A DNA stretch of 64,000 nt, from the NCBI GenBank assembly GCA_038373885.1, contig JAWZYV010012242.1:149092-213091 (forward strand), read 5' to 3'. Below the pieces are notes generated by a model that saw only the letters and a program-made list of their open reading frames with translations, had not been told where the DNA came from and did no database searches. The translations under genes were made by a program, and so were the position numbers. Shown one piece after another: positions 25,122 to 37,749 of this stretch. Position 1 is the stretch's first letter. Each line of letters opens with the position of its first letter. The stretch is from Cheiracanthium punctorium (Eukaryota > Arthropoda > Arachnida > Araneae > Cheiracanthiidae).

Positions 25122-25605
25122 TGTGGGTCATTGTTCTTTCTATACATCCACAAGCCATAGGTTTATATACAGTGGTACAAGTATTTTTAATTACAAACTT
25201 AAAAGTTTTACAAAATTTATCAATAGAATGAAGATCATTACATTCATGCTATGAAAAAGTTTAAGCTTAAATTAAAGCAAAAATATTGATTGATTATTGG
25301 ATAATAATTTACTTCTCCAATCCAAAAATGTAAAACTTGTCCGGTTTTTCCAACAGTGATAGCAGAAACAAAAATGCCTGCAACTTCCCTACAAAATGAA
25401 TTGTGACAGTGACTCGTTTTCACAGGGTTCCAATAGCGTTCCAAAAGCTGAAACGACTTCACCACACAGGTAGTCGAAAAAATTCTTTAACTTTTGTTTG
25501 AAAAATTATTGGGGGATCACTATGGAATCTGTTTCTAATTTTTTAGCTTTTGAATCATAGAAAAATATCTATAGTCCTATTGTGCCCCCCCCCACCTCTC
25601 CCCTA

Positions 25606-28112
25606 CTCTTGAGGGAACGAGAAGTTAAATTCTGCTCTGTGAACTCCTTTAAATTATTTTCTCTAAACAAATTATTTTTCAATTTTCGTTCTTCAAAGTA
25701 ATGTTTTAAGTAACTCCTATCCAAATATATTATTATTTTACATTGTTAAAGCTACCTGAACTCGGTAACGTACGTAAAAGTCTTTCAAGAGAAGGAGATA
25801 TTCACTCTTTTTGTGCATATTTTTAGCATGCATCTATTATATTTATGAGCAACCTTTTAACTACTTCGCTCCCACCGCTGGAAAGCCGCAGTGGTTAAGA
25901 TGAGGTCTTTGTACGCCACGTTCAGACAACGTTCTACTTGAAGAAGGCAGCCATGTTCGCGAGTCATTCAAGTGAAGAACATTAATGCATTATACATAGC
26001 AGACTATTCTTCTAAAAATAAATCAAAACACCAATATCAATTGAGGGATTCAACTTTGTAAAAGACGAGATTGCTGACGAGAATCTAGATTTATGACAAT
26101 CTTGCCAACTATAAAAGACAATGCTACTTCATTAATTCCTAGGTTGGCATTGTATTGCACTGTATCGTGTTTTAAGGCAAAGCTACTCGAGGGCTATCTG
26201 CCTAAAGAGGTCTTGGCCGGAAGATTTTTTTAAGGGGTCTTAAAGCAACTCTTAGGTTGAGTGAATCTTTAAAGAGACGTTATTATAAATCATCATAATG
26301 TAACCATTCGATTCGTGGTATTTCGAGATGTTCTAGTTAAAAATTGCAATATAGGCACTCGCAGATCCAGAGGATTGGTAAGGGGGCTTCACCTCCCCCT
26401 CCACAAAAGACATTACAGTGAACATTTTTCTTGCGGTTGAAGTCAAATGAGATTTTATAAAAAAAATTATCCCCATCCCCAAAAAATTGCATTGCTTCAA
26501 CGTAACATTTTGCATTATTCGTTATTTGGTTTAGGTCAAATAAGATTTTTTCAAGATATCCCCCTTCAAAAAGAATTTCTATATCTACTACTGTCTTGCA
26601 TTATAATATACCATTCCAAGAAAACACTAAAATAAATAATCGCCTTTAAAAACTCTATTTAGTATAAATGGATTGTCGTGCATTATAATTCTGTTTTGTT
26701 TTTCGTATATATTATTATTATCAAACTCTGAGGAAACGCAGTTATTCCCGTTCAATTTTATTTGACTGAATATACATAAGTTGACAATCCCTCTTAGTAT
26801 AAAATAAAAGTTTAAACAAGCAAGTTACGTAATTTTACAGCGAAAGAAAAGAAAATTCTTTGCCTTCCTAAACATTGGCTAAGATGTTGAACTAAAGCTT
26901 ATCGTTTTTTAGATCGTTGTTATATTTTTAGTAGACCCCAGAACTGTTTACGTGTTCGTTTATTGGGCTTTTTATATTTGCGCTGAAATTCGAAGACGAC
27001 AAATATTGAAAAAAGAAACAGGCAACTTTTTTCTAAAGTACATTGGAAGTTAGGTAGGCGTACATCATTTATGGGAGGCTTAACTTTCAGCAACAAAATT
27101 TTCTAGAATATGTTTTTGCTAGAAATTTGATCTAGAACATATTTTTAAAGCTTTTCGATAAGAATGAAAACGCTTTTATAAATTGGATACCATAACAGCA
27201 GTTTTTATACGCATTCTAATGTATTTTCTTTTACAAAATTTAAAATATTTGCTTTTTAAAATGTAAAAATAATGTCCTATTTTGTTACATACTGAGAAAA
27301 CTTTAAAGGACAGATTATCAAAAATATTTTCCTTAATGCAGAAATTTGAGAAATTAAATTGGAAGTAAAAGAAAGAAAGAAAACGTAAAGATCTATTTTT
27401 ATAGGTCATCTGAATGAGATAATGTAGAAATTTAACTGCGTCCATAGTATTATAAATTTATTTTAGATTATTTATATCTAATGATGTGTATATATTGAAC
27501 AAAAATGTAATAAAATATAAGTAAATTTAAATAGATTTTAAAAATTAATCATTAGATATATTATTTAATTACAAACAAGCTGTACCATAGGATTTATATT
27601 TGTCGCTAAAGCAAGAATTTTGTAGATAATATATTTTTTCCTTTCAACAAAGATAGCTACCCTCCCCCTTTTTACACGTCCACCTACATTTGGAGGACGA
27701 TATTCAAAACGTCTCGAAATTGATTTTTAGGTATTCGTGAGTGTTGTACTTTACAGCAAGCATTTTATGGATATCTCTTCTTTGACATCAGGCCGGGTAT
27801 GTGAAAAGGACTTTTCGGACCCTTCTCCCCCAAAGGTTGCGAATTTTGGAAAATGCTGCCCAAACTAGCGCCTATATATTAAAAATCATACATACATGCC
27901 AAATTTTGAAATATTAGCTACTTTAGTTTTGACTCGACGAAATTCCAAAAAAACAACATCACTTTCTGGTCCTCTCAGTATGTATTTTAACGATGTGTTT
28001 GCGTCACGAAGATGCCTGTCAATGAAGTAGAGTACTGTCTTTAAAAAGTGACTTGCGTAAAAGTCACGAATTGGGTTTCTGCATACTTTTAAAATACTGA
28101 AAAGCAACAGGC
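25606..28112. other. unassigned AT-rich region
   Basis: No confirmed gene. A G/C-rich stretch near 26365-26405 (AAGGGGGCTTCACCTCCCCC) looks like a decayed transposon end. A tRNA-like A-box near 25885 lacks a good B-box. Confidence 0.45.
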
Positions 28113-28330
28113 CTCACCATGGCCGAGTGGATAAAACACTGAACGTCGTACATAGCTCAAGTGCGAAGACTCAGGGTTCTAGACCATTGCGCGGATGTCG
28201 ATCCAATGGTCTGGAGGTTTCGTTCAATCTTCAATTGGGGCTGACAGAAACCAACGTTGTTTTTATAGAATAAGCGAACAGAGTCGAAAGGTTTCGATAT
28301 AGTCTCGACGATCTGGGAGTTTAGACTGCT
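28111..28330 (+). mobile_element. tRNA-derived SINE (Ser/Leu-like head)
   Basis: The A-box TGGCCGAGTGGATAAAAC (about 28120) and B-box GGTTCTAGACC (28174-28184) resemble a Ser/Leu-type tRNA head. A body with the internal repeat CCAATGGTCTGGAGG follows. The acceptor ends do not pair, which argues against a functional tRNA gene. The 3' limit is approximate. Confidence 0.65.
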
Positions 28331-29859
28331 TTAAAGTAATTATAAAATAATCGGAATGCTTTACAAGTTATTAGACTGAGTTTAATTGTTACATAATTGA
28401 CAGCGAATGCATCCCAGTACCACGGACAGTTGAACACAATCGGATACCAAATCGCTGTCACTCCATTAAAGTAGACCGGGTGCATTTCATTACGTTTATT
28501 TGAGCAGTCACATTTGTTTGTGTGTAAAACATATTACCTGAAAAGGATCCATCCAGGATCCAGTTTGTCGCGGCTATCCATTCAATATTGAGATTTTCAC
28601 TGAAAAAACTGAATGCCTTTACTCGAAATGTTAAATAACACTATTTGTTAGAAGGCAGAGACATAAAACGCATTAAGCTAAATAAATTTCTTTTATCCCA
28701 TTTTTACCTAATTTTACTGGAATGGCACTTTTCCAGTGAAATCAGGTAGCGTTTTCAAGCTTATTTTTAATGTTATGTCGTTGTTTTGTCTGATATTTTT
28801 AAAGTTATGTGGAAACACAATTCAACCGGAATTGGGGGGGGGGGGAGGCAAAAATTCATAGTTTCAATCTAAGCAAATCGAAATTTTACTGTGCCTCAGA
28901 ATATTAGTAGTTTAAAAGAAAATTTAAGCTTCTAATTAAGCACGCTCTCTAATCATGAGCTAACTTGCGAGATAGATTTCAAGAAAACTTTTGTGGAATA
29001 CACAAAAGTTTTCAGCAAAATGTCTGCTGGAATCTTGTTCGATTCGGCGCAAAGAAAAACGTCCAAAATCATTCCTTGCCATTCCTCTTTCATTTTTTTT
29101 AATAACATACTGTTTCAATAGTGATTTCGATTAAGATTTCTAAGAAGATTTCCCTGCCAATGGCAGTTAAGGAACTTTTTATTTACCTAGATTCAATCTG
29201 CACAGCAATGACTTAACATCCAAACTACTTTTACAAAACATTTTTTTTTTAAAAAATACAGGGATTGTTAAAAAAGGGGGAGAAAAGAGCATGGTTTCCA
29301 TACATTTTTCCATGTAACTCGGAATCCTGTTCTTCAGTAAGTGATACAAGCGGCCTATTAAAATCTACAATGGCCAACAACAGAGATAGGGACTGGGCTT
29401 AAATGTATTTCTTAAAATAAATTAAAGAATTTACATAATAACCTTCGTCAAGTTTTCGGGCCTTATTAAAATGCAGCTCTGGAATCGTTGGGTGTTCAAA
29501 TGTTTTGCATATCAGCTTCATTTATTCCTTCAGGAAAGTCTCTGCAGATTCCTATTTCTGAGGTGTCATGCAGAATATTTTTAGAAATCGTTTTTCTTTC
29601 ATCTCGTAAAACCGCGAAGGATACTGTATGTTTGTTACATTACGTTTTGCTAGTATGAGTTAAGCAAGATGAAGGGTGTTATTCAACTTTTAGAAATGCT
29701 GAGCTAGTCATTCATTTTGTGTATACACGCTTAATGGTATTTTAATCAGTGTCTAATAAATCTCGTATGTCTTTTCAACAAGCTTGGAAAAGTGTATTAG
29801 ATTTCGTTTTCTCTATCTGCCCGTGCTCGAATGATGGGTATCGGTTTCTAATACATGTA
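28331..29859. other. unassigned AT-rich region
   Basis: No exon or element boundary recognised. A G12 homopolymer run lies near 28837. Confidence 0.45.
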
Positions 29860-31687
29860 TACTGGGGTGGCCTGAAATTTTTTTTTCTGAAATCTCTATT
29901 AGTGCGGAAAAGGTTCTCTCTTGGTTCATTAAAAACGGTGTAAAATAGTGTCATTGGATAATACCATCGGACTTGAATTTTCTGAATTTGGATAAAAATA
30001 GACACTTTGTTCTGTGTAAAACACCTAATTATTTTCCACCGATGTTAATCTAATAGTGCGGGAAATGGGCATACTGGGTTTAATAATATATGCCTAATAT
30101 TATTTTTCCGATCCAACGATATCTTTTGCCTTCCCATCCCACTTCAAATTTTACAATTCTCGACGGAAAATGCGCTTTTTTATGTAATGCCACATTGGCA
30201 CTTTGTGACCGGTAGAGAAGAAAATAAGGGATAGTTTAGTTCCTTCCACTGCTGATCGTTGCTGGAATTTCATTCTTAGTACTGTTAAGTCACGTTGGGC
30301 AACTGAGATTACGTATCTGTACTGTTTATCCTGCGTGCTATTGAGTGTATGTGCATGGACCACTAGAACTGATTCAATCCTGCCGCAGTCATTTGGAAAG
30401 GTCTCAAATCAGTCACTCAATTTTTCAAAAGGAAATCAAAGCATTTCACCAGGTAGCATGCACAAAATAATGAAGTTTTTCAAACGTAACCGAATATTTT
30501 GAAGGGATTTTAAGAATTATTTCTGAACAGCTAACAATTGATTGTGGCGTCCAATCTGTTAATACTTCATAGAAATGCGGTATCATTCAGAATTTGGAAA
30601 TGGTAGGCCTTTGCAGTGGACTGTATGTCTTCTTCGTTTTAATGAACAAAATGTATTTCATCTTCGATCGACAAACGACGAAAAAACACATTCATGCAGT
30701 CATTTTACTCCTTATAAGTGAAACGTTGCTGGGGCCCTTTTCGAAGTGACTGAAGGCAAGTTAGTAACCAATGATGAGTTATTGAATCAAAAATAAAAAT
30801 TGCGCATTAGAAAACACGTCAAGCGGTTCGACTGGGTCGTTATTTTGGTGACCTCCTATAGTAATCTTGTACCACAATTGCGTTCATACTGGTTAATCAC
30901 TTTGAAACAGAGTTCTGACCCTATATATTAATTCTCCAACGCATTGAATTGGAAGCAAATCTCTGAATTCGTCCTGAAAGTTTATTTATCAAACTGGTTT
31001 AAAATAAATTCTAACCATTCGCTGTGGAATAGAGCTGAGCGCAGATGGAATACTATTTCAAGATTTAGATGTTACCTCCAGCTATCAAAAATGTCGTCGA
31101 TGGATTGAATGATTCGTTGAAATGAGTAATTTACACATGCTTAGATTATCTTGCTGCATAGGCTGACTCACCAACGACCACACAACTTACAGACCTTCCT
31201 GTGAGTTATACAGAGAGTCCTATTTCAATGTAAAATATCAGTTATTATCAGTGACTATTATTCTCCAAAATCCAACGTAATATTTCTACAGACAAGAAAA
31301 ACCCATACTAAGACAACTAAACTAGGAAAACCTAAACTAGGACTTCGTTTACTTTCCAGGTCACACACATTGTTGAACGGTGTGTGAAATGAGTGACAGA
31401 TGGGTAGAATCAGACTTGAACGCTTGAGAACCTGGACTTTTTTTTCCATTATTCGCACAAAAAAATATGTGGAAGATACATTTTCTATCATAGTTTTTCG
31501 AATAACTCATTAATGATTTTCAATAACACACAAGTGAAAAGAAATATAAGAAATTATTATTTTATACGCAATTCATTTCTTATGAAGAATAGTATTTTAT
31601 ATATGAAATCGACTTAAGAAATACGGCTTACATACGAGTACTTTTGGAGAGGATGTAGATCACCTACACAATTGTATAAATCAGGGC

Positions 31688-32206
31688 TTAACCCTTTAAC
31701 GCGCAGTGATCCCGCTCTGGGAACACCCAACTCTGACGTTCTGACTGTTGCCAGTCACGAAGAATAGATTAGATTTCTATAAAAATAGTTGCGGGTGACA
31801 TAGCTTTACGAGAACCCTTTACTTTTTAGTACGTCATTTCGCGTCAAAAATGATCATGATTCTTTTTAACAGCACTGACATCGGCTGAAAAATGGAAGAA
31901 TGCGAGACCAGCTGGGTAGATTGCCCAATGCTGAAAAAAGGGCAGCCGTTGCCATCGCTCGACTTAACTACCAGCAAGATGGCGGACGATCGAAACGTTC
32001 ATCGCATGCCACCGATTTAGAGACCCTTTTTTGAAGACAGCTGGCTGTGCGCGAGCACAGCCAGCTGTCGTCAAAAAAGGGTCTCTAAATCGGTGGCATG
32101 CGATGAACGTTTCGATCGTCCGCCATCTTGCTGGTAGTTAAGTCGAGCGATGGCAACGGCTGCCCTTTTTTCAGCATTGGGAAAGGGTTGCGCCTCAAAG
32201 GGTTAA
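31688..32206 (+). mobile_element. pB-FB foldback MITE, complete 519-bp copy, locus 4
   Basis: TTAA flanks both ends (31688-31691, 32203-32206). In order there is the terminus CCCTTTAACGCGCAGTG, the subterminal hairpin GATCCCgctctGGGAAC, a unique region to about 31930, the left arm to about 32040, the central palindrome CAGCTGGCTGTGC/GCACAGCCAGCTG, the right arm to about 32188, and CGCCTCAAAGGG. Both arms carry the copy-specific motif CCGATTTAGAG / CTCTAAATCGG. No protein. This is the best reference copy for the family. Confidence 0.95.
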
Positions 32207-32458
32207 AGTGATAGACGACCTCATCCTGTCCGCATTTTCTCCTCGAAACACTATTCTTGATTGGATCCTAAAGATTCCTTCCCCCCCCCTCTCCCTGTAC
32301 ATTAAGTGCAAGTACTCTTCAGAATGATACAGCATTTAAAGTTACCCTATACTCAGATATTGTACCGTATTGTTGCGGTATTGTATTGTTTTCTGGGGGA
32401 AATGTCTTCCGTCTGAGGCATTCCTTCCTTCGTAAGGTAGCGTCAGTGGACTTCGCCT

Positions 32459-32481
32459 AAAAAAAAAAAAAAAAAAAAAAA
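32459..32481. repeat. poly(A) tract
   Basis: About 23 consecutive A residues on the plus strand. Confidence 0.9.
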
Positions 32482-32928
32482 TCGGGGTCGTTAGCCATTA
32501 TTTGATAATTCTCAAGCAAATAATTTCTTTTATATAATAATTCATGAACAATGATTGTTTGTACTCTCTGCTTTGTATATTTCATCCCCTTTCTATAACT
32601 CGTGACAAAATGAATTTTTTTCGTCCAATATTGCAAAATTTCAGGTGCAATGCGAAGGCATTATTGGATGGGGAAAATAATTGAGCCATAGCTTATTATA
32701 CCCGGTGGACTCATTTTTCGCCTTCTTCGCATAACAACGGTGAAAAATAATTATGCTTTATGCGCCCATTCAAGTGTCTATTTTTACCCAAATTCCGAAA
32801 ATTCCAGTCCGATGCGGGGGCAGAAGATATTATCCAATGACAATACTATTTTACACCGTTTTTATGGATCCCAAAGAGAACCCTTTCCGAACTATTAGAA
32901 TAGTGATTTCATTTTTCCCCCCACCCTA

Positions 32929-35289
32929 TTGTTTACCGCTCGATACTATCTATTACATCACGCACCCTTCAGGGAAAAGGTGTGCTCAACATTTTGAGTT
33001 TTCGTGCAAAGCGCACGATAGAATGGGATCTGTGACCTGAGCGAATACGATTAAAGGAGTACCTCGCGTAAAGACGCATAACCTCCAGATTACTGAGGTA
33101 GCATTAAGGCTATGGACCTCATGAGTTGTGTGGTGAGTGGGATCTGTGAGTCATGCTTGTTGATAATTGTATGTCAGAACCACAAGGATTAAATAGACCG
33201 CTCGCGCAGGGTTGCAAAATGAAGCAAGCACCTCGTCACGGGATGAGTGGACCCGACCGATCCAGTTCATACGGGAATCCATTGATATTTCAATGCGTGA
33301 GTGAGAAAGGCCGGTTAGAAAATCTGAACATTTATTGAAAAGGGTAAAATCCTGCAGCGCATATGGATGCAATGAAAAATTTACCGAAGGTGGCCCTGTT
33401 ACATTTCATCGGGAAATAAAATTTTTATAAGTTTTTTGCTTTATTAATGAAAAATAGCTGCACAAAAATACTTCTTAGCTCCTAGCTCTGACGTTTGTCG
33501 CAAATGAAAACGGTGTTATTCAATTTGTTGTGAATGAAATTATTCATTTTCTTAAGTTAATTGTTTGTTATCTTTTATGAGAACTATCTATATATTTTAA
33601 ATATTTATTAAATGTTTAAAATTAGAGTTGAATCAGATACTACGTGTCTTGATGTAAATTGATATATTTGCCGATGTGTTGGCGAAGTTGTTTCTGTTCT
33701 TGAATTCTGAAATTTTCATATTTTTCAGGCTATTATTTAAAAGAAAATAAAACTTTATGATTATTAATTAAATGTAGAATGTTTTACAGTATGTAACCAA
33801 TATAGTGTCCTTTTCCGTACAAATTCACATGAAATGTTTATTTAACATTTTCTTTACATATAATTAAAAACTATACTGTCATTGAGATTTAGAACTGAAT
33901 AACATCTCATTGTTTAATTTTCGTTTATTGATACACATACGGGATGTTTGAAAATGTATTTCGAGTTATTTAGTTACTCCCGATTTTGTTAATACACGTA
34001 CCGTTTTCCAAAACGAAAGTATCTGGAACATGTCCTGAAAAGATTTATCCGATTACTTTTCAGATTTCCAAGAAATCAAGAAAGGAGATAATCTCTTGAA
34101 ATAGTTAACTGGGCTTCTTAATTTAAATTTATTGTCAGTTTTGAACTAAAATAAAATATAGCTTGAATTTATTTCCGCCGCAAATTTGAAGAAAATGATT
34201 CCCTTCTTTAATAAATTTTCACAAAACTACTTGAAATTTTCATGATGACTATGTTTTTTTCCCCGTAAAAAGTAATAACATTAGTTACATTTTCTCTAAT
34301 AAATAATAATAGCATGATAAAAGTATTACTTAAAAAATGAATTTTTTATTTAAAAAGTTTAAATGTATAATTTATTTTTGTTGTAGTCAGTTGTTAAAAT
34401 ATTACACTATGCGAGGTGTAAATCATATGCACGAAATCCATTTATTCTGATTTCTTTGGTTTGTAAGTTTTTCAAAGTACTAAAATAAACGTTTTCCTAC
34501 TTGCTAAAATGCGTTAGTTTCCAACATTCCTCATACTCGCTTCACCCAATGCGGCGAAAAGAAGCCAAAAATTTCCTCCTCAGTCACGTGATGAGTGGAA
34601 TTTCCACCTAGGTGTTTGCTTCACTCTGGAATAGGGGTTTTACCACAGCGTGAGCGGTCTACCCGATATCTTTAGTCTATGGTCGGAACAGTTCCTATTT
34701 TAAAAGACGGTAATAATAATACTCTATACGGTGGTCCTAAAAAACTACCCCGATATATGGACACCTAGTGGCCGTCCTATTTAACTGATCGAGATGATAT
34801 TTCGGGTGGAATTATTCAGAGGCGAGCTTCAAGTTCTGCGAACGACGGCAAAGCGATGCTCAGGGTTACGGTTATATACATAGAAACTCTAAATTTACAA
34901 AGGGCAACGACTATTTTTACCCGACGCAAAATGATCAGTGCATGCGAAAAACTTAAAGAGCGTCGGAAAGGTACGTGCATCGCAAAAAAGGAACGCGATA
35001 TGCACGCACAAAAACGACCGAACTTTCGCTGCCAGTCATTACAATGACACGTGCAAGCTTCCGGCTGACGAACTAAAATCCCTATCTCGCTTTTTATCTT
35101 TTAACGTTGGATACCTGGCGAACGTCGTTCTGTGGCGAGTGTCTTGCCTCAGTCATACGCAAATGTCGCTCGTGTGCCTCATGTGTGTTTTTATGGACCC
35201 TTCACAGAGCTATTTTTGTGCGTTTCTTTATTGGGATTCATGCAGCGTCTCGACGCTCTTGAAGATTTTCGAATGCCATTAGCATTTGG
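32929..35289. other. unassigned region
   Basis: About 2.4 kb with no recognised exon. Slightly GC-richer stretches (33000-33340 and 34790-35290) hold short open frames without family motifs. The rest is AT-rich. Confidence 0.4.
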
Positions 35290-35660
35290 TGCTCGCGCAC
35301 AGCCAGCTGCGTCAAAAAAGGGTCTCTAGATCTGTGGCACGCGATGAACGTTTCGATCGTCCGCCCTCTTGCTGGTAGTTAAGTCGAGCGATGGCAACGG
35401 CTGCCCTTTTTTCAGCATTGGGCAATCTATTCAGCTGTTCTTCGCATTCTCCCATTTTTCAGCAGATGTCAGTGCTGTTCAAAAGAATCGTGACCATTTT
35501 TTTAGGGGAAATGACGTGCTAAAAAGTAAAAGATTCTCGTGGAGCTAGGTCACCCGCAACTATTTTTATAGAAATCCAATCTATTCTTCGTGACTGGCAG
35601 CAGTCAAAACGTCAGAGTTGGGTGTTCCCAGAGCGGGATCACTGCGCCTTAAAGGGTTAA
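35290..35660 (-). mobile_element. pB-FB MITE, half copy broken at central palindrome, locus 5
   Basis: The copy begins within the central palindrome (GCGCACAGCCAGCTGCGTC), runs through one arm and the unique region, and reaches the hairpin and terminal AAAGGGTTAA at 35657-35660. The other arm and other terminus are absent. The subterminal hairpin reads (on its own strand) GATCCCgctctGGGAAC. Confidence 0.9.
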
Positions 35661-36082
35661 CAAAATGTCTACAGTCAATGTATTGAATCTTCGTCCACCT
35701 AAAATAAATAACACTTCATACTCAATTTTGAATCGAATTTCATGCTCTTCTGTAAAGATGCGGAATTTCTCGCATTCGAACGATTTCGTTTTGAGGGAAC
35801 AACAGCCCTTCCTGCTATATGCAGAAGAAGAAAAAAAAATGAAACTATGTAATCTGAAAAAACTATTTCAAACGAATTGGAATCGCAATTTTCTCTTTAA
35901 AGTCTAATAAACAGGACTTCAGTAAGATGTTATTGTCATTTGCGGCTCCTCATTTTGTCACGCAAATGATAAACTTTTTTTCCCCCGAAATAAACCAGAA
36001 TCCACAAAAATAAACCCGAAACTTGGATTTTCGTTCACAAAATAACGTTCATGAAAGCTATGTGAGAAATCCTGACTTTTTA
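35661..36082. other. unassigned spacer
   Basis: An 80-codon open frame (35665-35907, +) begins 5 bp past the transposon end but has no recognised motif. Nothing else seen. Confidence 0.4.
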
Positions 36083-36951
36083 CTTTCCGAACATGTACCA
36101 TGTAAGGAAAGTATTGTCATCATGAAAAAATTCGGCTTCGAGATGTTGGTGTATTGACACATTTTGAAGTCTTCTGAATTCATTCATGCTATTTTTACGA
36201 GATGTATGTATGTATGTATGTGTGTGTGTTTGTGTGTATGTGAGTGAACAGAATAGCTCCTACACGGGGCATTCGATTGAGCTCAAATTCGGTATAAATG
36301 TTATAAACCACCGTCGCAAGACCGGTATTGATTTGGGTGTGTATAGGGCTTATAGTTTTTTTACAGGGCAACGACCGAGATTTCTTTTACATTATGGCCT
36401 ATGGGGGAAATTCTTGAAAGTGCGCTAGCGTTTAAACGGTGCATTCGATGGAGCTCAAATTGGGTATACATGTTATAAACCACCCTCGTAAGATCGGTAT
36501 TGATTTGGATGTGTATAGGACTTGTAGTTTTTCTACAGGGCTACGACAAAGATTTCTTTTACACCCTCCAAAAAAAGTATTCGAGCAAGAGAGAAATTTC
36601 CTACGGTTGTTTCGTATATGAAAAATTATTTATAATGGAATATGAATTAGGCTATGTATAAATATGACTTTCCATATTTCTATCAAGTTGTGCGTTTTTC
36701 AAAAACTCAATTATAATTCTCAAATCTAAAATAGGAAATTTCTCTCTTGCTCGAATACTTTTTTTGGAGGGTGTACATTATGGTCTATGGGGAGAAGTTC
36801 TTGAAAGTGCGCTAGCGTTTAAACGGCGCATTCGATGGAGCTTTCATTGGGTATATATGTTTGAATGATTCATCGATTCAAATTGATTTAAATGTTTGGT
36901 TATGATCTTAATAGTAAGTGTTCGGAAAGTCGAGTGGAGTCACTCCAGATT
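36083..36951 (+). repeat. R1 dispersed element with ~172-bp tandem units, copy 1
   Basis: It starts CTTTCCGAACATGTACC and ends TGTTCGGAAAGTCGAGTGGA plus GTCACTCCAGAT. CTTTCCGAACA/TGTTCGGAAAG form inverted ends. Inside come TTTTTACGAGATG, a (TATG/TGTG)n microsatellite, and tandem units that each hold GCATTCGAT-GAGCTCAAATT, GTTATAAACCACC and GTGCGCTAGCGTTTAAACGG, at 36269, 36441 and 36829. The last interval is lengthened by a 212-bp MITE. Not assigned to a known superfamily. Confidence 0.8.
36562..36773. mobile_element. 212-bp Tc1/mariner MITE with perfect 41-bp TIRs
   Basis: CACCCTCCAAAAAAAGTATT... (36562-36602) is exactly inverted at 36733-36773. TA flanks both sides (36560-36561, 36774-36775). 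The uninterrupted host site is visible in sister R1 units, which read straight through TTTTACATTATGG. Perfect TIRs suggest a recent insertion. No coding capacity. Confidence 0.93.
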
Positions 36952-37230
36952 TTTTTCTTGGCATGCGCAGTTTTCAGTTGTAGGTCAGGAAATTTATTGG
37001 ACTCCTTGCCATCCATACATTCGACAGTGAGTGGCCCTCAATTTTAGCGTCCTTGGGCTGTTTCTCAGTTTGCCCACCCCCCAAGCACGACTCTGGGGAA
37101 GAAGAAAAAAAAAGTGGGTGCACGGCATAAGCAAATTTCTGCCGCCCCCCCCCCCCACCACCACGCCACTGCTCTCAGGACGGGAAGGCTAATTACAGGA
37201 TCCGTTTGCCTGGAAGATCGCTGAGCTTTT
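36952..37230. other. spacer with C- and G-rich tracts
   Basis: A C14 run and CCACGCCACTG at 37147-37173 resemble a decayed hAT end. No partner end was found. Confidence 0.35.
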
Positions 37231-37593
37231 GTGCAGTGCGCGAATGCGTCGACGCCTTTGCAAAGACCTGATCACCTTCGGTCCGAAAACGCGAGAAACC
37301 GATGCATCATTCTCGGTGACAGGCGAAGAATGTCCGACCCATCATCACGATGTATCTCTGAGGAAAGAACAGTTGTGAAGTATCACCCGAATTTAATGAG
37401 GACCCGGACTGCACCACCGGGGGCTAAAGGTCAGAAAGTATACGTACAGCAACGCATTTGGGCGAAAGGCAAGTCTTGCAAATCTCTGCGGATTGCGGAA
37501 CTTGCAGAAGAACAGAAATCTAATGGTAATAGTAGGTTCTGTGTAGGAGCGGTGATTACCGACTGGGTCCCAAACGACAGAAATGTGGGTTAG
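37231..37593 (+). other. unrecognised 120-codon open frame in GC-balanced sequence
   Basis: The longest plus-strand frame in this part of the window. It encodes a basic product with no recognised domain, signal peptide or membrane segment. Its base composition is higher in GC than its flanks, so it may be a decayed transposon gene, a real exon, or chance. I do not recognise the family and do not assign a function. Confidence 0.2.
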
Positions 37594-37749
37594 GGATAAT
37601 AATATGCTGTTGCAGCGAAGGATCCTGGGAAAGAGTCACTCGTTCGCGTGTTTTTTTGCTGCCTTGGAGAGAAATATTTTAATGCGGTATATAATTTTTT
37701 TTTTCCCAGTTGCGGCCTTCGCGAATTTCTCGGCTGCTAATGTCTGTTA

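Larger units (their letters stand above)
24157..25605. mobile_element. TIR element with AGGGGAG/CTCCCCT ends, superfamily unassigned
   Basis: The left end ATAGGGGAGG...GTGGGACAA faces the right end TTGTGCCCCCCC...CTCTCCCCTAC. Subterminal GGGACA/GGGGCACAATGGGACAGG motifs recur near 24360-24410. A hAT and a SINE are nested inside. A target duplication was not identified, so the boundaries are approximate. Confidence 0.55.
29862..32926. mobile_element. long-TIR DNA element (mariner-type), 3.1 kb, interrupted by pB-FB
   Basis: Two inverted arms of nearly 300 bp (about 29862-30150 and 32630-32926) share GTGTAAAATAGT, TCATTGGATAATA, TTTGG(A/G)TAAAAATAGACAC and CCCATCC blocks. The outer ends CTGGGGTGG and CCACCC are flanked by TA. 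A pB-FB copy sits inside, so the original element was about 2.5 kb. No transposase frame survives between the arms. TA flanks and the GGGGTGGCC-type end suggest mariner, which is inference. Confidence 0.7.

Noticed and set aside
25876..25960. tRNA-like A-box (GTGGTTAAGATGAGG)
   Set aside because: No acceptable B-box at tRNA spacing; insufficient for a SINE or tRNA call.
28111..28200. Functional tRNA-Ser/Leu gene
   Set aside because: A- and B-boxes are present but the acceptor stem does not pair and a SINE body follows.
36186..36621. Open frames in R1 copies (also 40033-40224, 41357-41659)
   Set aside because: Created by the 172-bp unit and microsatellite; stops and frames vary between copies.
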